From Paenibacillus sp. HW567 (GTDB lineage: Bacteria > Bacillota > Bacilli > Paenibacillales > Paenibacillaceae), in NCBI RefSeq assembly GCF_000374185.1, contig NZ_KB910518.1, positions 1,920,162 through 1,984,161 of the forward strand: a DNA stretch of 64,000 bases, in the 5' to 3' direction. Within the stretch, counting starts at the first letter, position 1. The number at the start of each line of letters is the position of its first letter. The notes beneath the pieces are model-generated. The model was given only the letters and a program-made list of their open reading frames with translations. It was not told where the DNA came from and searched no databases. Shown here piece by piece: positions 45,425-53,309 of this stretch. The translations under genes were made by a program, and so were the position numbers.

Positions 45425-45979
45425 ATGATTACACCACAAGAGTTTTTAGACAATTGGGATAAGGAAACTTATGGTCTAGTTGAATATGATGATATAGTCA
45501 TAGATACATTTTCCTTATCTCAAGAATCAAAGCATTTCTTGATTAAGGCGGGTTTACCTGAATCAGCTCCTCCATTTCTAACTTTTGAATCCTCGGCTAA
45601 AGGAGGTGGGGTCAGATTAACCGAGAAATATAATGATGCTGAATCTCTCTATCGGAAATATATATATGTTGGATTCACTGGTAGCGGTCACCCCATATGT
45701 ATCAATGAGGAGAATGATGAGGTCATATATATTGACTATGATAAGGACAATGAAGAAGTGGTAATAAATTCATCAATAGCACAGTTTGCGGAATCCTTGT
45801 TAGTTTATGTGGATTTTATAAAAAAAATTAAAGCTGAAAAAGGTAGAAGAGCATTTATTGAAAGAAAAGCAAGTAGAGATTTGCTGCAATGGATTACTAA
45901 CAGACTTGAGGAGATAGATCCTGATTCCTTTACTCAAGGGAGTTTATGGGAAGAGGAGCTAAATAATTTTCAATACTAA
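45425..45979 (+). CDS. Probable SUKH-4-type immunity protein of module 2
   Basis: 184 aa. ATG 45425 is chosen because GGAGGT (45415-45420) directly precedes it. YIYVGFTGSGHPICINEENDEVIYIDYDKDNEEVVINSSIAQFAESLLVYVDFIKK is the pattern of SUKH-4-like immunity proteins (GxPICxxxxxxxVxxxD...NSSxxxF). It lies 18 bp after the toxin fragment. Retention of immunity while the toxin is cut by an IS is expected for orphan modules, because it protects against kin carrying the active toxin. Confidence 0.78.
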   Translation: MITPQEFLDNWDKETYGLVEYDDIVIDTFSLSQESKHFLIKAGLPESAPPFLTFESSAKGGGVRLTEKYNDAESLYRKYIYVGFTGSGHPICINEENDEVIYIDYDKDNEEVVINSSIAQFAESLLVYVDFIKKIKAEKGRRAFIERKASRDLLQWITNRLEEIDPDSFTQGSLWEEELNNFQY

Positions 45980-46015
45980 AATTTGGGACTATCATATCGC
46001 TTTTCCTTTGCATTG

Positions 46016-46062
46016 AACAGGTTGATTATGGTCAGCGGCTACCACGATCAACCTGTTTTTTT
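46016..46062 (+). terminator. Cassette terminator 2 (shared repeat)
   Basis: AACAGGTTGAT (46016-46026) pairs perfectly with ATCAACCTGTT (46047-46057), with TGGT/ACCA inside and a T-run after. The 5' arm is the same as that of the terminator at 43178. It separates module 2 from module 3. Confidence 0.88.
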
Positions 46063-46098
46063 GTTAACATCGGTTGCTTCAAGACTAGTTTTCGTCTC

Positions 46099-46722
46099 AT
46101 GAAGGAGGTCAAAAAGCTTAAGGGCCTGCTTGACCGGGTTCTTGCGAAGTTCAAGTTCAAGAGGTTTAAGCTGGAGCGCAAAGGGAAGCATATCCGTCTT
46201 TACGGCGAGGTTAATCCTTGGGTGCTGCTCGCGGACGGAACAATTCACAATGTCGATGAACAAAAACTGAAGCAGCTTGAACGTGATGGCAAGAAACCGA
46301 TCACCCTTAGCGATGCGGAGTTAGCAAAACTCAATAAAGTAGATATTGATGAGCGAGCAATGATCTCCAAGGGTGCGGATGGAGATAAGAGTAGGATAGA
46401 TTTCGATAGTATTAAGGGGACGGGGAATGGTCCATACTCAAACATACCTGATTCAAAAAGTGTTGGCTCAGGAAAAAAATTTACCCAAACCCAAAAGCAA
46501 AAGATAATTGAAGAGAACATGAAAAAAAATGGTGGCAAATTAAAGTCTGACTTATCAGGGGAAGAGTTAGTGCCTTCTCAAAAAAGTCAGACGGGTGTTA
46601 AGCCACCTCAGAATGAAGTACAGATTGACCATATTGACCCTCGTAGTAAAGGCGGCTCCAATAGCTACGATAATGCGCAAGTATTGTCTAGACAAGAGAA
46701 CAGACTTAAATGGGATGACTGA
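46099..46722 (+). CDS. Headless toxin module 3 with HNH nuclease end
   Basis: 207 aa. From about 46097 the sequence follows the pretoxin part of the 1434-aa gene (MKEVKKLKGLLDRVLAKFKFKRFKLERKGKHIRLYGEVNPWVLL) and stays homologous through SDAELAKLNK and DGDKSRIDFDSIKG, further than module 2. It then diverges into a classic HNH domain: EVQIDHIDPRSKGGSNSYDNAQVLSRQENRLKWDD. The ATG at 46099 has no ribosome binding site, so it is probably a silent donor cassette rather than an expressed protein. The reading frame is intact. Confidence 0.82.
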   Translation: MKEVKKLKGLLDRVLAKFKFKRFKLERKGKHIRLYGEVNPWVLLADGTIHNVDEQKLKQLERDGKKPITLSDAELAKLNKVDIDERAMISKGADGDKSRIDFDSIKGTGNGPYSNIPDSKSVGSGKKFTQTQKQKIIEENMKKNGGKLKSDLSGEELVPSQKSQTGVKPPQNEVQIDHIDPRSKGGSNSYDNAQVLSRQENRLKWDD

Positions 46723-46742
46723 ATAAAATAGGAGTGACTAAT

Positions 46743-47027
46743 TTGTCAAATAATTGGGCATTTAATGATTTACCTAACACAATGGCTCTGACGACTAAAG
46801 ATGTTTTAGCAATGAAAAAGCCCATATTATTTGTTTCACATGATATGGATGATGGCATGTGGCAGTTTCATTGTGGAGAAGATGTAGACATGGATAATGC
46901 TCTTCTAGTAAGCCTTAAAGAAATCGTGGAATATGACTCATCTGTAACAATTCTTAATGATTTGCCGCTTGGTTGGATTGCTTGGAGGGAAACTGAGTCA
47001 AGCTCTTGGATAAGGCAACAAAATTAA
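46743..47027 (+). CDS. Probable immunity protein of module 3 (DUF2185/Imm33-like)
   Basis: 94 aa from TTG 46743, with AGGAG 8 bp upstream; the GTG at 46734 overlaps that site. ILFVSHDMDDGMWQFHCGEDVDMDNALLVSLKEIVEYDSSVTILNDLPLGWIAWRE resembles DUF2185-like immunity proteins. It is 20 bp after the HNH module. The name is from recalled family patterns; the immunity role is inferred from position. Confidence 0.68.
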   Translation: MSNNWAFNDLPNTMALTTKDVLAMKKPILFVSHDMDDGMWQFHCGEDVDMDNALLVSLKEIVEYDSSVTILNDLPLGWIAWRETESSSWIRQQN

Positions 47028-47040
47028 TAAAACATTCAAC

Positions 47041-47077
47041 ACCTTGATCGGCTTCGTGGCCCTTCAAGGTTTCTTTT
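47041..47077 (+). terminator. Terminator after module 3
   Basis: ACCTTGA (47041-47047) pairs with TCAAGGT (47064-47070), with inner GGC/GCC pairs, followed by TTCTTTTT. It differs in sequence from the other two cassette terminators. Confidence 0.7.
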
Positions 47078-47167
47078 TGGTGGAGCTACCCAGTGCTGAA
47101 TAAACCCATCATTCAACCAGAGCAAATAATCATAAGCGAAAAACTCATTCAGTCAGTGTTGTTAATA

Positions 47168-47199
47168 TGGGTCTGCTCGGCCGGATACTGGCGAAGTTT
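47168..47199 (+). pseudogene. Vestige of a fourth pretoxin segment
   Basis: About 26-28 bases from CTGCTCGGCCGGATACTGG to GCGAAGTT match the main gene at 41589-41613 (CTGCTTGGCCGGATTCTTG, GCGAAGTT) with few differences, preceded by ATGGGT. The rest of the module is gone. It marks a former cassette boundary, just before the unrelated minus-strand gene. Confidence 0.6.
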
Positions 47200-47203
47200 A
47201 TGG

Positions 47204-47722
47204 CTAGACAATTTTTTTGCATGGTAAATAATATCCAAAAGTAAAGATGTTATTACCATCTTCCTTAATATTTGCATACTTATCGAATGAGTAATATTCC
47301 ATTGAAATTCCGACGATTGAGTAATCGGGCATATATCCATTTGTTCTCATGATTTTCTCTGTTTTACCATGAGCGCCTTTTTCCAGGTGAGAGGTAGTTC
47401 CTTGTATCCAGCCAATCCCCATTAGACAATCAGGAATGTCGCGGTAAGAAAATCCGTTTGGAACTATTGTATCCGGTTTGGCAAATATTCCTGCAATATA
47501 AGTGAACTCTTTTGTCTGCGGATTGTACTCACCCATCCATCCAATCGTGTCTCTAAGTGGAGATACTCGGTTGGGCAGACTTTGAAGAAGATTATTCGTT
47601 CCATCGTTTAACATCGATTTCCATAAATCGGGAACAGGGTTCTTCTTGCCGACAAGTACCTCTTTGCCTATAAATCTGACCGCTGTAAAGCTCTGTACTT
47701 CAAAATAAATATGTGCTCCCAT
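47204..47722 (-). CDS. GyrI-like/AraC effector-binding-domain protein
   Basis: 172 aa from the ATG at 47722; the GGAGG lies just upstream inside a longer frame. The sequence QSFTAVRFIGKEVLV, then LWKSMLNDG, then GWMGEYNPQTKEFTYIAGIF and IPDCLMGIGWIQGT match the GyrI-like small-molecule-binding fold found alone or fused to AraC regulators. Cytoplasmic. Possibly binds hydrophobic drugs. Its 3' end abuts the vestige of the toxin array. Confidence 0.75.
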   Translation of the reverse strand: MGAHIYFEVQSFTAVRFIGKEVLVGKKNPVPDLWKSMLNDGTNNLLQSLPNRVSPLRDTIGWMGEYNPQTKEFTYIAGIFAKPDTIVPNGFSYRDIPDCLMGIGWIQGTTSHLEKGAHGKTEKIMRTNGYMPDYSIVGISMEYYSFDKYANIKEDGNNIFTFGYYLPCKKIV

Positions 47723-47798
47723 ATAAACCTCCATGTTTTAAAGGGATCAGCAATAATAGCAAATACCCCCTGAATTTAGGGTGAGTCATTCGTTAATG

Positions 47799-48239
47799 TT
47801 ACTGGAAGAGAACTTCGCCCGTATGAATGTCAATATTGACTGAATTAAAGCTGCGGTACACCCTGCCCGATTGGCTGGTGAATTTCAATACGCAGTAGTC
47901 GGGGTCTGTTACACCCAGCGAATAATAGGTGGTATCTCCCTCACGCCAAATCATTTCTTTGGAGGCCGCATCTTCAAGCACATCCATCGTCCCTGTCAGC
48001 ATCATACCTATAAAATTATTTTGGTCGCAGAAATACACACAGGCTTTATTGTTCTCTCTGAACTGCTTCACTCTCATTGAAGAGGTATTGGTCGTAAAAT
48101 AGAAATGAAGCAGGTTCTCCCGCCTGCGGGGGGCAAGCATCGCCTTCATATTTGGAAATCCATCACTGTCCACGGAACCAATAAAGGCGGTGCTTTGACT
48201 GTCTAGCAGTCTATTGATCATTTCCGGTACTTTTTCCAC
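47799..48239 (-). CDS. Pyridoxamine 5'-phosphate oxidase-family protein
   Basis: 146 aa flavin-binding split-barrel protein. MINRLLDSQSTAFIGSVDSDGFPNMKAMLAPRRRENLLHFYFTTNTSSMRVKQFRENNKACVYFCDQNNFIGMMLTGTMDVLED is typical of the general-stress-protein-26/PPOX group, which binds FMN or F420. The substrate is unknown. It lies about 100 bp downstream of the HxlR regulator on the same strand, a common pairing. Confidence 0.85.
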   Translation of the reverse strand: MEKVPEMINRLLDSQSTAFIGSVDSDGFPNMKAMLAPRRRENLLHFYFTTNTSSMRVKQFRENNKACVYFCDQNNFIGMMLTGTMDVLEDAASKEMIWREGDTTYYSLGVTDPDYCVLKFTSQSGRVYRSFNSVNIDIHTGEVLFQ

Positions 48240-48337
48240 TATGAATCACTCCTTGGCATATGGCTATAGGAGCAGTATACAAATTATTGAATTAGCAGAA
48301 CAGTACCCACTTTTTTGTAAGTCTTTTACCTTGCGGA

Positions 48338-48697
48338 TTAGCTAATGAAGCTATTAACTTTAAGAAAATTTTCCATGCCATTTTCCTGCATTAATTGGAC
48401 ACCCACGCTTTGCATGATCACAATCGCCTCTACGAGCTGTTTGCCTCTTTCCGTCAAATAATATTCCACTTTTAGCGGGTAGCCTTCATATGTAGTTTTG
48501 CCAATGATTTTATGCTCGGCAAGCTCCTTCAAATGTTCAAGCAGCATCTTCTGATTAATGTCTTCAATTTCATTTTCGAGTTGAGCAAGAGAAGCATTAT
48601 GTTTGTCAAGCTGCCATAAAATAATCGGCTTCCATTTCCCGCGAATAATATCGTGTGTAAGCTCCAGTGGACAGGTATATGAATCTCTTATTTTCAC
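48338..48697 (-). CDS. HxlR-family transcriptional regulator
   Basis: 119 aa winged helix with the family start CPLELTHDIIRGKWKPIILWQL (the redox-active-type Cys is present), then LAQLENEIEDINQKMLLEHLKELAEHKIIGKTTYEGYPLKVEYYLTERGKQL. It probably controls the adjacent PPOX gene. The sequence upstream (48700-48760) is AT-rich and contains a near-palindromic ATCAACCTGAT region that could be an operator. Confidence 0.88.
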   Translation of the reverse strand: MKIRDSYTCPLELTHDIIRGKWKPIILWQLDKHNASLAQLENEIEDINQKMLLEHLKELAEHKIIGKTTYEGYPLKVEYYLTERGKQLVEAIVIMQSVGVQLMQENGMENFLKVNSFIS

Positions 48698-48763
48698 GCG
48701 TTTCTTCCTTTCACAAGGTCACTACATTCGATCAACCTGATTATAGTATAGTTTATGAGGCAT

Positions 48764-48807
48764 AAAAAAGGAGAAGCAGCTCTTATATATAAGGCTGTTT
48801 CTCCTTT
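48764..48807 (-). terminator. Terminator of the alpha/beta hydrolase gene
   Basis: AAAGGAGAAnCAGC and its complement pair around a TTATATATAAG loop. Read on the minus strand the stem is followed by TTTTTTA just after the hydrolase stop. Confidence 0.82.
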
Positions 48808-48815
48808 ATTTAGAT

Positions 48816-49625
48816 CTACCCGGCAAACCTCGACAGCTCCCGGTTGAATTTCTCGCGTTCGTCATAGAATAATCCGTGGCCGCTGTTCTCGAATGGCACA
48901 AGCACAGAATTCCTTATTCCTTGATGCTGCGCCACGGCCAAAGGGTACAAACAAACCTGATCATGAATGCCATGAAGAATCAATGTAGGCACCTGCACTT
49001 TTGCAAGATCATGAAATAATTCTTCGGTGAGCCAAGCTCTGGAGACAGCTATTGTAGACCAGCTTGCCGCCTGCAGACCTAGTTGGAAGAACCAATCCGA
49101 GAAGGGCTGTGAAACCTTTTGATAGAAAAATTGTTCTCCGAAGTCGCGGAGCATCTTGGGCCGGTCTTGATAGGTCGTCTGAATGATCTGAACTACGGCT
49201 TCTTTGGTGATGCCATAAGGGAAGCCTGGCCGCTGAATCAGGCTGGGAGCTGCCGAGGCAAAAAGCGCAAGCTTAGAAACCCCATACCCGTTGTGGCGGG
49301 CCATATACCGAATCACTACAGCTCCTCCGGTGGAGTGCCCCGCGAGTGTGATATCCCCCAGTCCCAGAGCTCCGATAACACACCGGATATCATCAGCCAG
49401 CCGATTGTAGTCGTATCCATGCAGAGGTTTATCTGAATTTCCGAATCCCCGCATGTCCATTCCGATACAACGAAACCCCATAGGCACCAGATCATTGTAC
49501 TGGTATTCGAACATCTTATGGTTCGCGGGCCAGCCATGAATGAACAAAATCGTCTTTGTGCCCAGCAGATTGATATCATTTACATACACATTCACATTCG
49601 GTTCAACCTGAATCCAACGCTCCAT
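48816..49625 (-). CDS. Alpha/beta hydrolase (haloperoxidase/esterase-like)
   Basis: 269 aa. HGWPANHKMFEYQ holds the oxyanion region (residues 30-42), AGHSTGG the nucleophile Ser98, LILHGIHDQVC the acid residue near 220, and ENSGHGLFYDE the catalytic His near 256. The closest recalled group is non-heme chloroperoxidase-type hydrolases. Monocistronic with its own terminator. The substrate is not deducible. Confidence 0.86.
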   Translation of the reverse strand: MERWIQVEPNVNVYVNDINLLGTKTILFIHGWPANHKMFEYQYNDLVPMGFRCIGMDMRGFGNSDKPLHGYDYNRLADDIRCVIGALGLGDITLAGHSTGGAVVIRYMARHNGYGVSKLALFASAAPSLIQRPGFPYGITKEAVVQIIQTTYQDRPKMLRDFGEQFFYQKVSQPFSDWFFQLGLQAASWSTIAVSRAWLTEELFHDLAKVQVPTLILHGIHDQVCLYPLAVAQHQGIRNSVLVPFENSGHGLFYDEREKFNRELSRFAG

Positions 49626-49735
49626 TAGGCTTCCCTCACTTATCCCTTGAATAATCTATAGGGATATATTATTCAGTTGACAGGGTTAAGTGCCTAGAAA
49701 GCTGAATGTTGGAATTATAGCGCATTAATAAAAAG

Positions 49736-51079
49736 TCAATCGCTGCCAAACTTAAGCAAGAGGGCGTCATAATCACTGTTAGATAGATACGAACCGGCAA
49801 CGACATAGCCGCCGTCACTGGTAGTTGCGACGCTTCTGCCAATTTCGCCGGTATCGCCAAAGCTATAGGTGTTGGACCATAGTGCATTCCCGGAGCCGTC
49901 AATTTTCAGCATCAACAGGTCTTCCTTGTATACTGCCGGAGTAATAAACCCTGTCACAATAAAGTTGCCATCCAATGCAAGCTTGATGTCGTTGGCAAAA
50001 TCGCCATTGGTCGAATGGAATTGTTTGCTCCAGCTTTGAGCGCCGGACGTACCGACTTTGGTTATATAGACGTTGTATAGTTGACTGTTATTGGGTAGAT
50101 CAACATTATTAATAGCCCCGGCTGCCACGTAACCGCTTGATGTCGCAGCAACGCCGTTCAGCATTGCATAGCGGTCCAGTGTAGATTCAAAAACGGTGCT
50201 GCCGCTTCCATTGACCTTAACCATTAAGCCATACATCCGTTGAGCCGTTCCTGGATTAATAACTTCGGAAAGCGTCTTATATCCGACCGCTACATATCCG
50301 CCATCCGGTGTTGCAGTCACCCCGTAAAAACGATCCTCAAGGTTATCCTTGCCGTAAGTCCGGGTCCATTGAACATTCCCGCTCGCATCTACCTTTAGCA
50401 AATAAGCGTCGTTGGAGTTGCTGCTGCTTTCTTTGGTTCCGGCGATGATATATCCGCCGTCAGCACCACGCTCCATAGCCTGGGCTTCTTCCTTGCCTGG
50501 CCCTCCATAGGTTTTCGACCACTCCATCGTACCGCTTGCATTCGTCTTGATCAGAATGACATCTGAAGAACCGCTTGCATTGCTTGTTCCGGCAATCATA
50601 TATCCGCCATCGCTGGCTACCCGTACTTCAGCGCCGGATTCGGCTCCTGTTCCTCCATAAGCGTATGCCCATTGAATAGTCTGAGAGGCGTTTGTCTTGA
50701 CAAACAGGATATCTTCATTTCCATTTACGGCAGTTGAGCCGACGAACACGTAGCCTCCATCGCTTGTTTGCACGACGGAGTAACCGAAATCGCGCGCCGA
50801 GAAATTGTAATTGCTGGCTGCTTGCAGCACAGGAGGCAGCAGGCTTGCCGCTTGTTTTGATGGTGCAGCCTTTTGGCTTGCATCTCCCAAACTGCTATTG
50901 TCCAGCAAATCAATAACTTTTAAATCCACCTGTGTAGTAATTTCTTGACTCTCGGCATGAGGAAGGATGTTACTGGCTGGAAGCTGGGCTTCCATCTGGG
51001 CTTCCTGTGCAAATACCAACTGTGACGAAAACAACAGAGAGACGGCCAGTGAAGAAAGAATGGGAATTGACTTTCGCAT
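49736..51079 (-). CDS. Secreted repeat protein, probable beta-propeller (447 aa)
   Basis: A signal peptide (MRKSIPILSSLAVSLLFSSQLVFAQEA) is followed by about seven repeats of ~50 aa with the core SDGGYVVAGS, a variable loop, then DxLLxKxxASGxxxWSKTYGG. The pattern suggests a beta-propeller exposed outside the cell. No catalytic motif is seen. Monocistronic. AT-rich spacer on both sides. I do not know a specific function; similar secreted repeat proteins are common in soil bacteria. Confidence 0.8.
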   Translation of the reverse strand: MRKSIPILSSLAVSLLFSSQLVFAQEAQMEAQLPASNILPHAESQEITTQVDLKVIDLLDNSSLGDASQKAAPSKQAASLLPPVLQAASNYNFSARDFGYSVVQTSDGGYVFVGSTAVNGNEDILFVKTNASQTIQWAYAYGGTGAESGAEVRVASDGGYMIAGTSNASGSSDVILIKTNASGTMEWSKTYGGPGKEEAQAMERGADGGYIIAGTKESSSNSNDAYLLKVDASGNVQWTRTYGKDNLEDRFYGVTATPDGGYVAVGYKTLSEVINPGTAQRMYGLMVKVNGSGSTVFESTLDRYAMLNGVAATSSGYVAAGAINNVDLPNNSQLYNVYITKVGTSGAQSWSKQFHSTNGDFANDIKLALDGNFIVTGFITPAVYKEDLLMLKIDGSGNALWSNTYSFGDTGEIGRSVATTSDGGYVVAGSYLSNSDYDALLLKFGSD

Positions 51080-51230
51080 AACAAAGCACCTCCAGTTATT
51101 TTTGATTTTAAGGAAATTATTCCCAAAATCTATTCTATTCCTTTTCTCTCGAATAATCTACCATTTCATTAATATATCTAGAATTATTTGTTATATATTA
51201 GAGCATTGTGTAATCCAAACGTTTCTGTAG

Positions 51231-51261
51231 AAAAAAAAACCACCTCGAAATTTCGAAGTGG
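51231..51261 (-). terminator. Terminator of the LTA synthase-like gene
   Basis: CCACCTCGAAATTTCGAAGTGG (51240-51261) is a near-perfect palindrome. On the minus strand it is followed by a run of nine T (51231-51239). Confidence 0.92.
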
Positions 51262-51273
51262 GAGCTTGCTGTG

Positions 51274-53148
51274 CTATATTTCTTCATCTTGAACTTCCCG
51301 ATCCGGCAATTGCGTCACATAGCTGTCTGACAACTGGAGGAGCTTCAGCGCACGGTTGAATTCATCCTCTGTGGATTGAAGCGGCTTATTGCCATTGCCG
51401 GATAAGGTGTAGTGCTGGCCGTCTTCGAACCCGCTGCCTGACAAGAATAATTCTTCGTTATTGACGAATGATCCCGTTGGCAAATAATAGCGCTGCGGGA
51501 GCAGGTTATAGGATGATTGATTCAATAGATCCTGTCCAAAATGAATATGATCGTCAAGCGATACACCTAATAAATTGGAGACCGTTGGCAAAATATCCAC
51601 CTGTCCGCCTAATTGATCTTTTACACTTGGTATTGTAACGCCCGGAGCTGTAATGATTAACGGAATATTGATGAGATCGCGTTCCGTATATTCATGCTCC
51701 AGAATTTCCTCCAGCAGAACCTTATCCTCGTCCTGGAGTGAGAAAATTGGAAGGCCCCGGTGGTCGCCATATAGAACGATTAAGCTGTTATCCCATACAC
51801 CGTTCTGCTTAAGCTCGCCGATAAATTGCCCAAGCGCGTAATCCGCGTAATTCTGGGCACGAATATAATCTCCAACGAGTGTTCCTTCGAATCGCTCCGG
51901 CAGAGCCATCTTGTATTTATTCTCGGGAATCGAGAACGGATTATGTGACGACATGGAGATCACGTGGGAATAGAAGGGCTGGCTGCTCTGGTCCATTCTC
52001 GCCAATTCTTCGGAGGTCTTCTTATACAGCACTTCATCGGAAGCGCCATAGAAGACGGTATCCTCTTCACCGAACCACGACTTGTCATAATACCGGTCAA
52101 ATCCGAGTGCCTTGTACAATTCTCCGCGGTTCCAGAAATCTACATCATTCGTATGAAAGGTTGCGGTGTCATAGCCCTCTGCCTGCAGCAGCTTGGGTAA
52201 GCTCGGAAGCTCTTTGGGCGCATACATCTCCGTAGCTGCACCATCCGGCGGAACATAGAAGGAGGTGTTCACGATAAATTCCGCGTCGGACGTGTTGCCC
52301 TGTCCCACCTGCTGGTAGAAACGCGGGAAGTAGAGGCTGCTAGAGGCCAGTTTATTCATATTCGGTGTGATCTCTTGACCATCTATGGATAGATGGATGA
52401 GGAAATTCTGAAATGACTCCATCTGAAGGATGATCAGGTTCTTACCCTTGGCGGCTCCGAACAGGGCCGGATTAGTCTGAGGCTTAATGCCTTTTGTCTG
52501 ATCAATGGCGGATTGGGTAATCTGCGAGAGGTCAATTTGCTCTTCTTCATCATCGGCAAGCAGGTTATAGGCTTCATAATTAAGAATGCCCATTTGCTCA
52601 GCTTGGACGTTTTCATTCATGCTGGCGGAGTTCGGGAAAATATTCATCATGCAGATCGCGAAGGAAATACAGAACAAGGCAGCGACCACCTTGCGGTTGC
52701 TGCGGCGCGACATGGATTTCTTCCAGGCGAGCGCCTTCTTCCGTCGAAGCATCACCCAGCTAATGATAATAATGTCCAAAAAAATCAGCATATATTGAGG
52801 GTGTATGACCGCAAAGATACTTTTCTTGACCGCTCCCACTTGTTTGGCTTGACCAATCACCTGGGAAGTCGCAATAATTCCAAAATGATTATGATACACA
52901 ATCAAGGAGAAGAACAAAACCGTAATTAACAGATTGACGAACATATAGATGGCAATCTTCCGCTTCGTGGCAAACCATTCGATCAGGCAGAAGATTAAGA
53001 GCACAAACGGAATTTCCTTGAACCAGGTTGTCCACGTTGGCCCGTCTTCGAACAGGTAATACCAGGCAAAGTAGCTTTTAGCGAGCATAATGAGAGAAAA
53101 AAACAAAATAGACCGTTTGCTGAGTGTGCGTGGTGCCTTCAACCGCAT
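51274..53148 (-). CDS. LTA synthase-family phosphoglycerol transferase
   Basis: 624 aa. Five N-terminal membrane helices (to about residue 170) and an extracellular sulfatase-fold domain. Metal ligand Glu244 in LQMESFQNF and the catalytic Thr286 in GQGNTSDAEF are in place. Later metal-site motifs are present (TFHTNDVDFWNRG, YGDHRGLP). Transfers glycerophosphate from phosphatidylglycerol to build lipoteichoic-acid-type polymer. Whether it is the polymerase or a primase/stress paralogue cannot be told from the sequence alone. Confidence 0.9.
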   Translation of the reverse strand: MRLKAPRTLSKRSILFFSLIMLAKSYFAWYYLFEDGPTWTTWFKEIPFVLLIFCLIEWFATKRKIAIYMFVNLLITVLFFSLIVYHNHFGIIATSQVIGQAKQVGAVKKSIFAVIHPQYMLIFLDIIIISWVMLRRKKALAWKKSMSRRSNRKVVAALFCISFAICMMNIFPNSASMNENVQAEQMGILNYEAYNLLADDEEEQIDLSQITQSAIDQTKGIKPQTNPALFGAAKGKNLIILQMESFQNFLIHLSIDGQEITPNMNKLASSSLYFPRFYQQVGQGNTSDAEFIVNTSFYVPPDGAATEMYAPKELPSLPKLLQAEGYDTATFHTNDVDFWNRGELYKALGFDRYYDKSWFGEEDTVFYGASDEVLYKKTSEELARMDQSSQPFYSHVISMSSHNPFSIPENKYKMALPERFEGTLVGDYIRAQNYADYALGQFIGELKQNGVWDNSLIVLYGDHRGLPIFSLQDEDKVLLEEILEHEYTERDLINIPLIITAPGVTIPSVKDQLGGQVDILPTVSNLLGVSLDDHIHFGQDLLNQSSYNLLPQRYYLPTGSFVNNEELFLSGSGFEDGQHYTLSGNGNKPLQSTEDEFNRALKLLQLSDSYVTQLPDREVQDEEI

Positions 53149-53309
53149 TGCTTATGCGCATCCTTTTCCTATTAATTAGTTCATTCTATTACATAAAAGT
53201 ATTCAAAATCAACTAGATTTGTGCATAGGCAAAAGACAAAAAAAGGAGTTTTTTGTAACAGTTTAATTTCCGGTATAGATTATAATGTGGCTGTAGGAGG
53301 GATGAGAAA

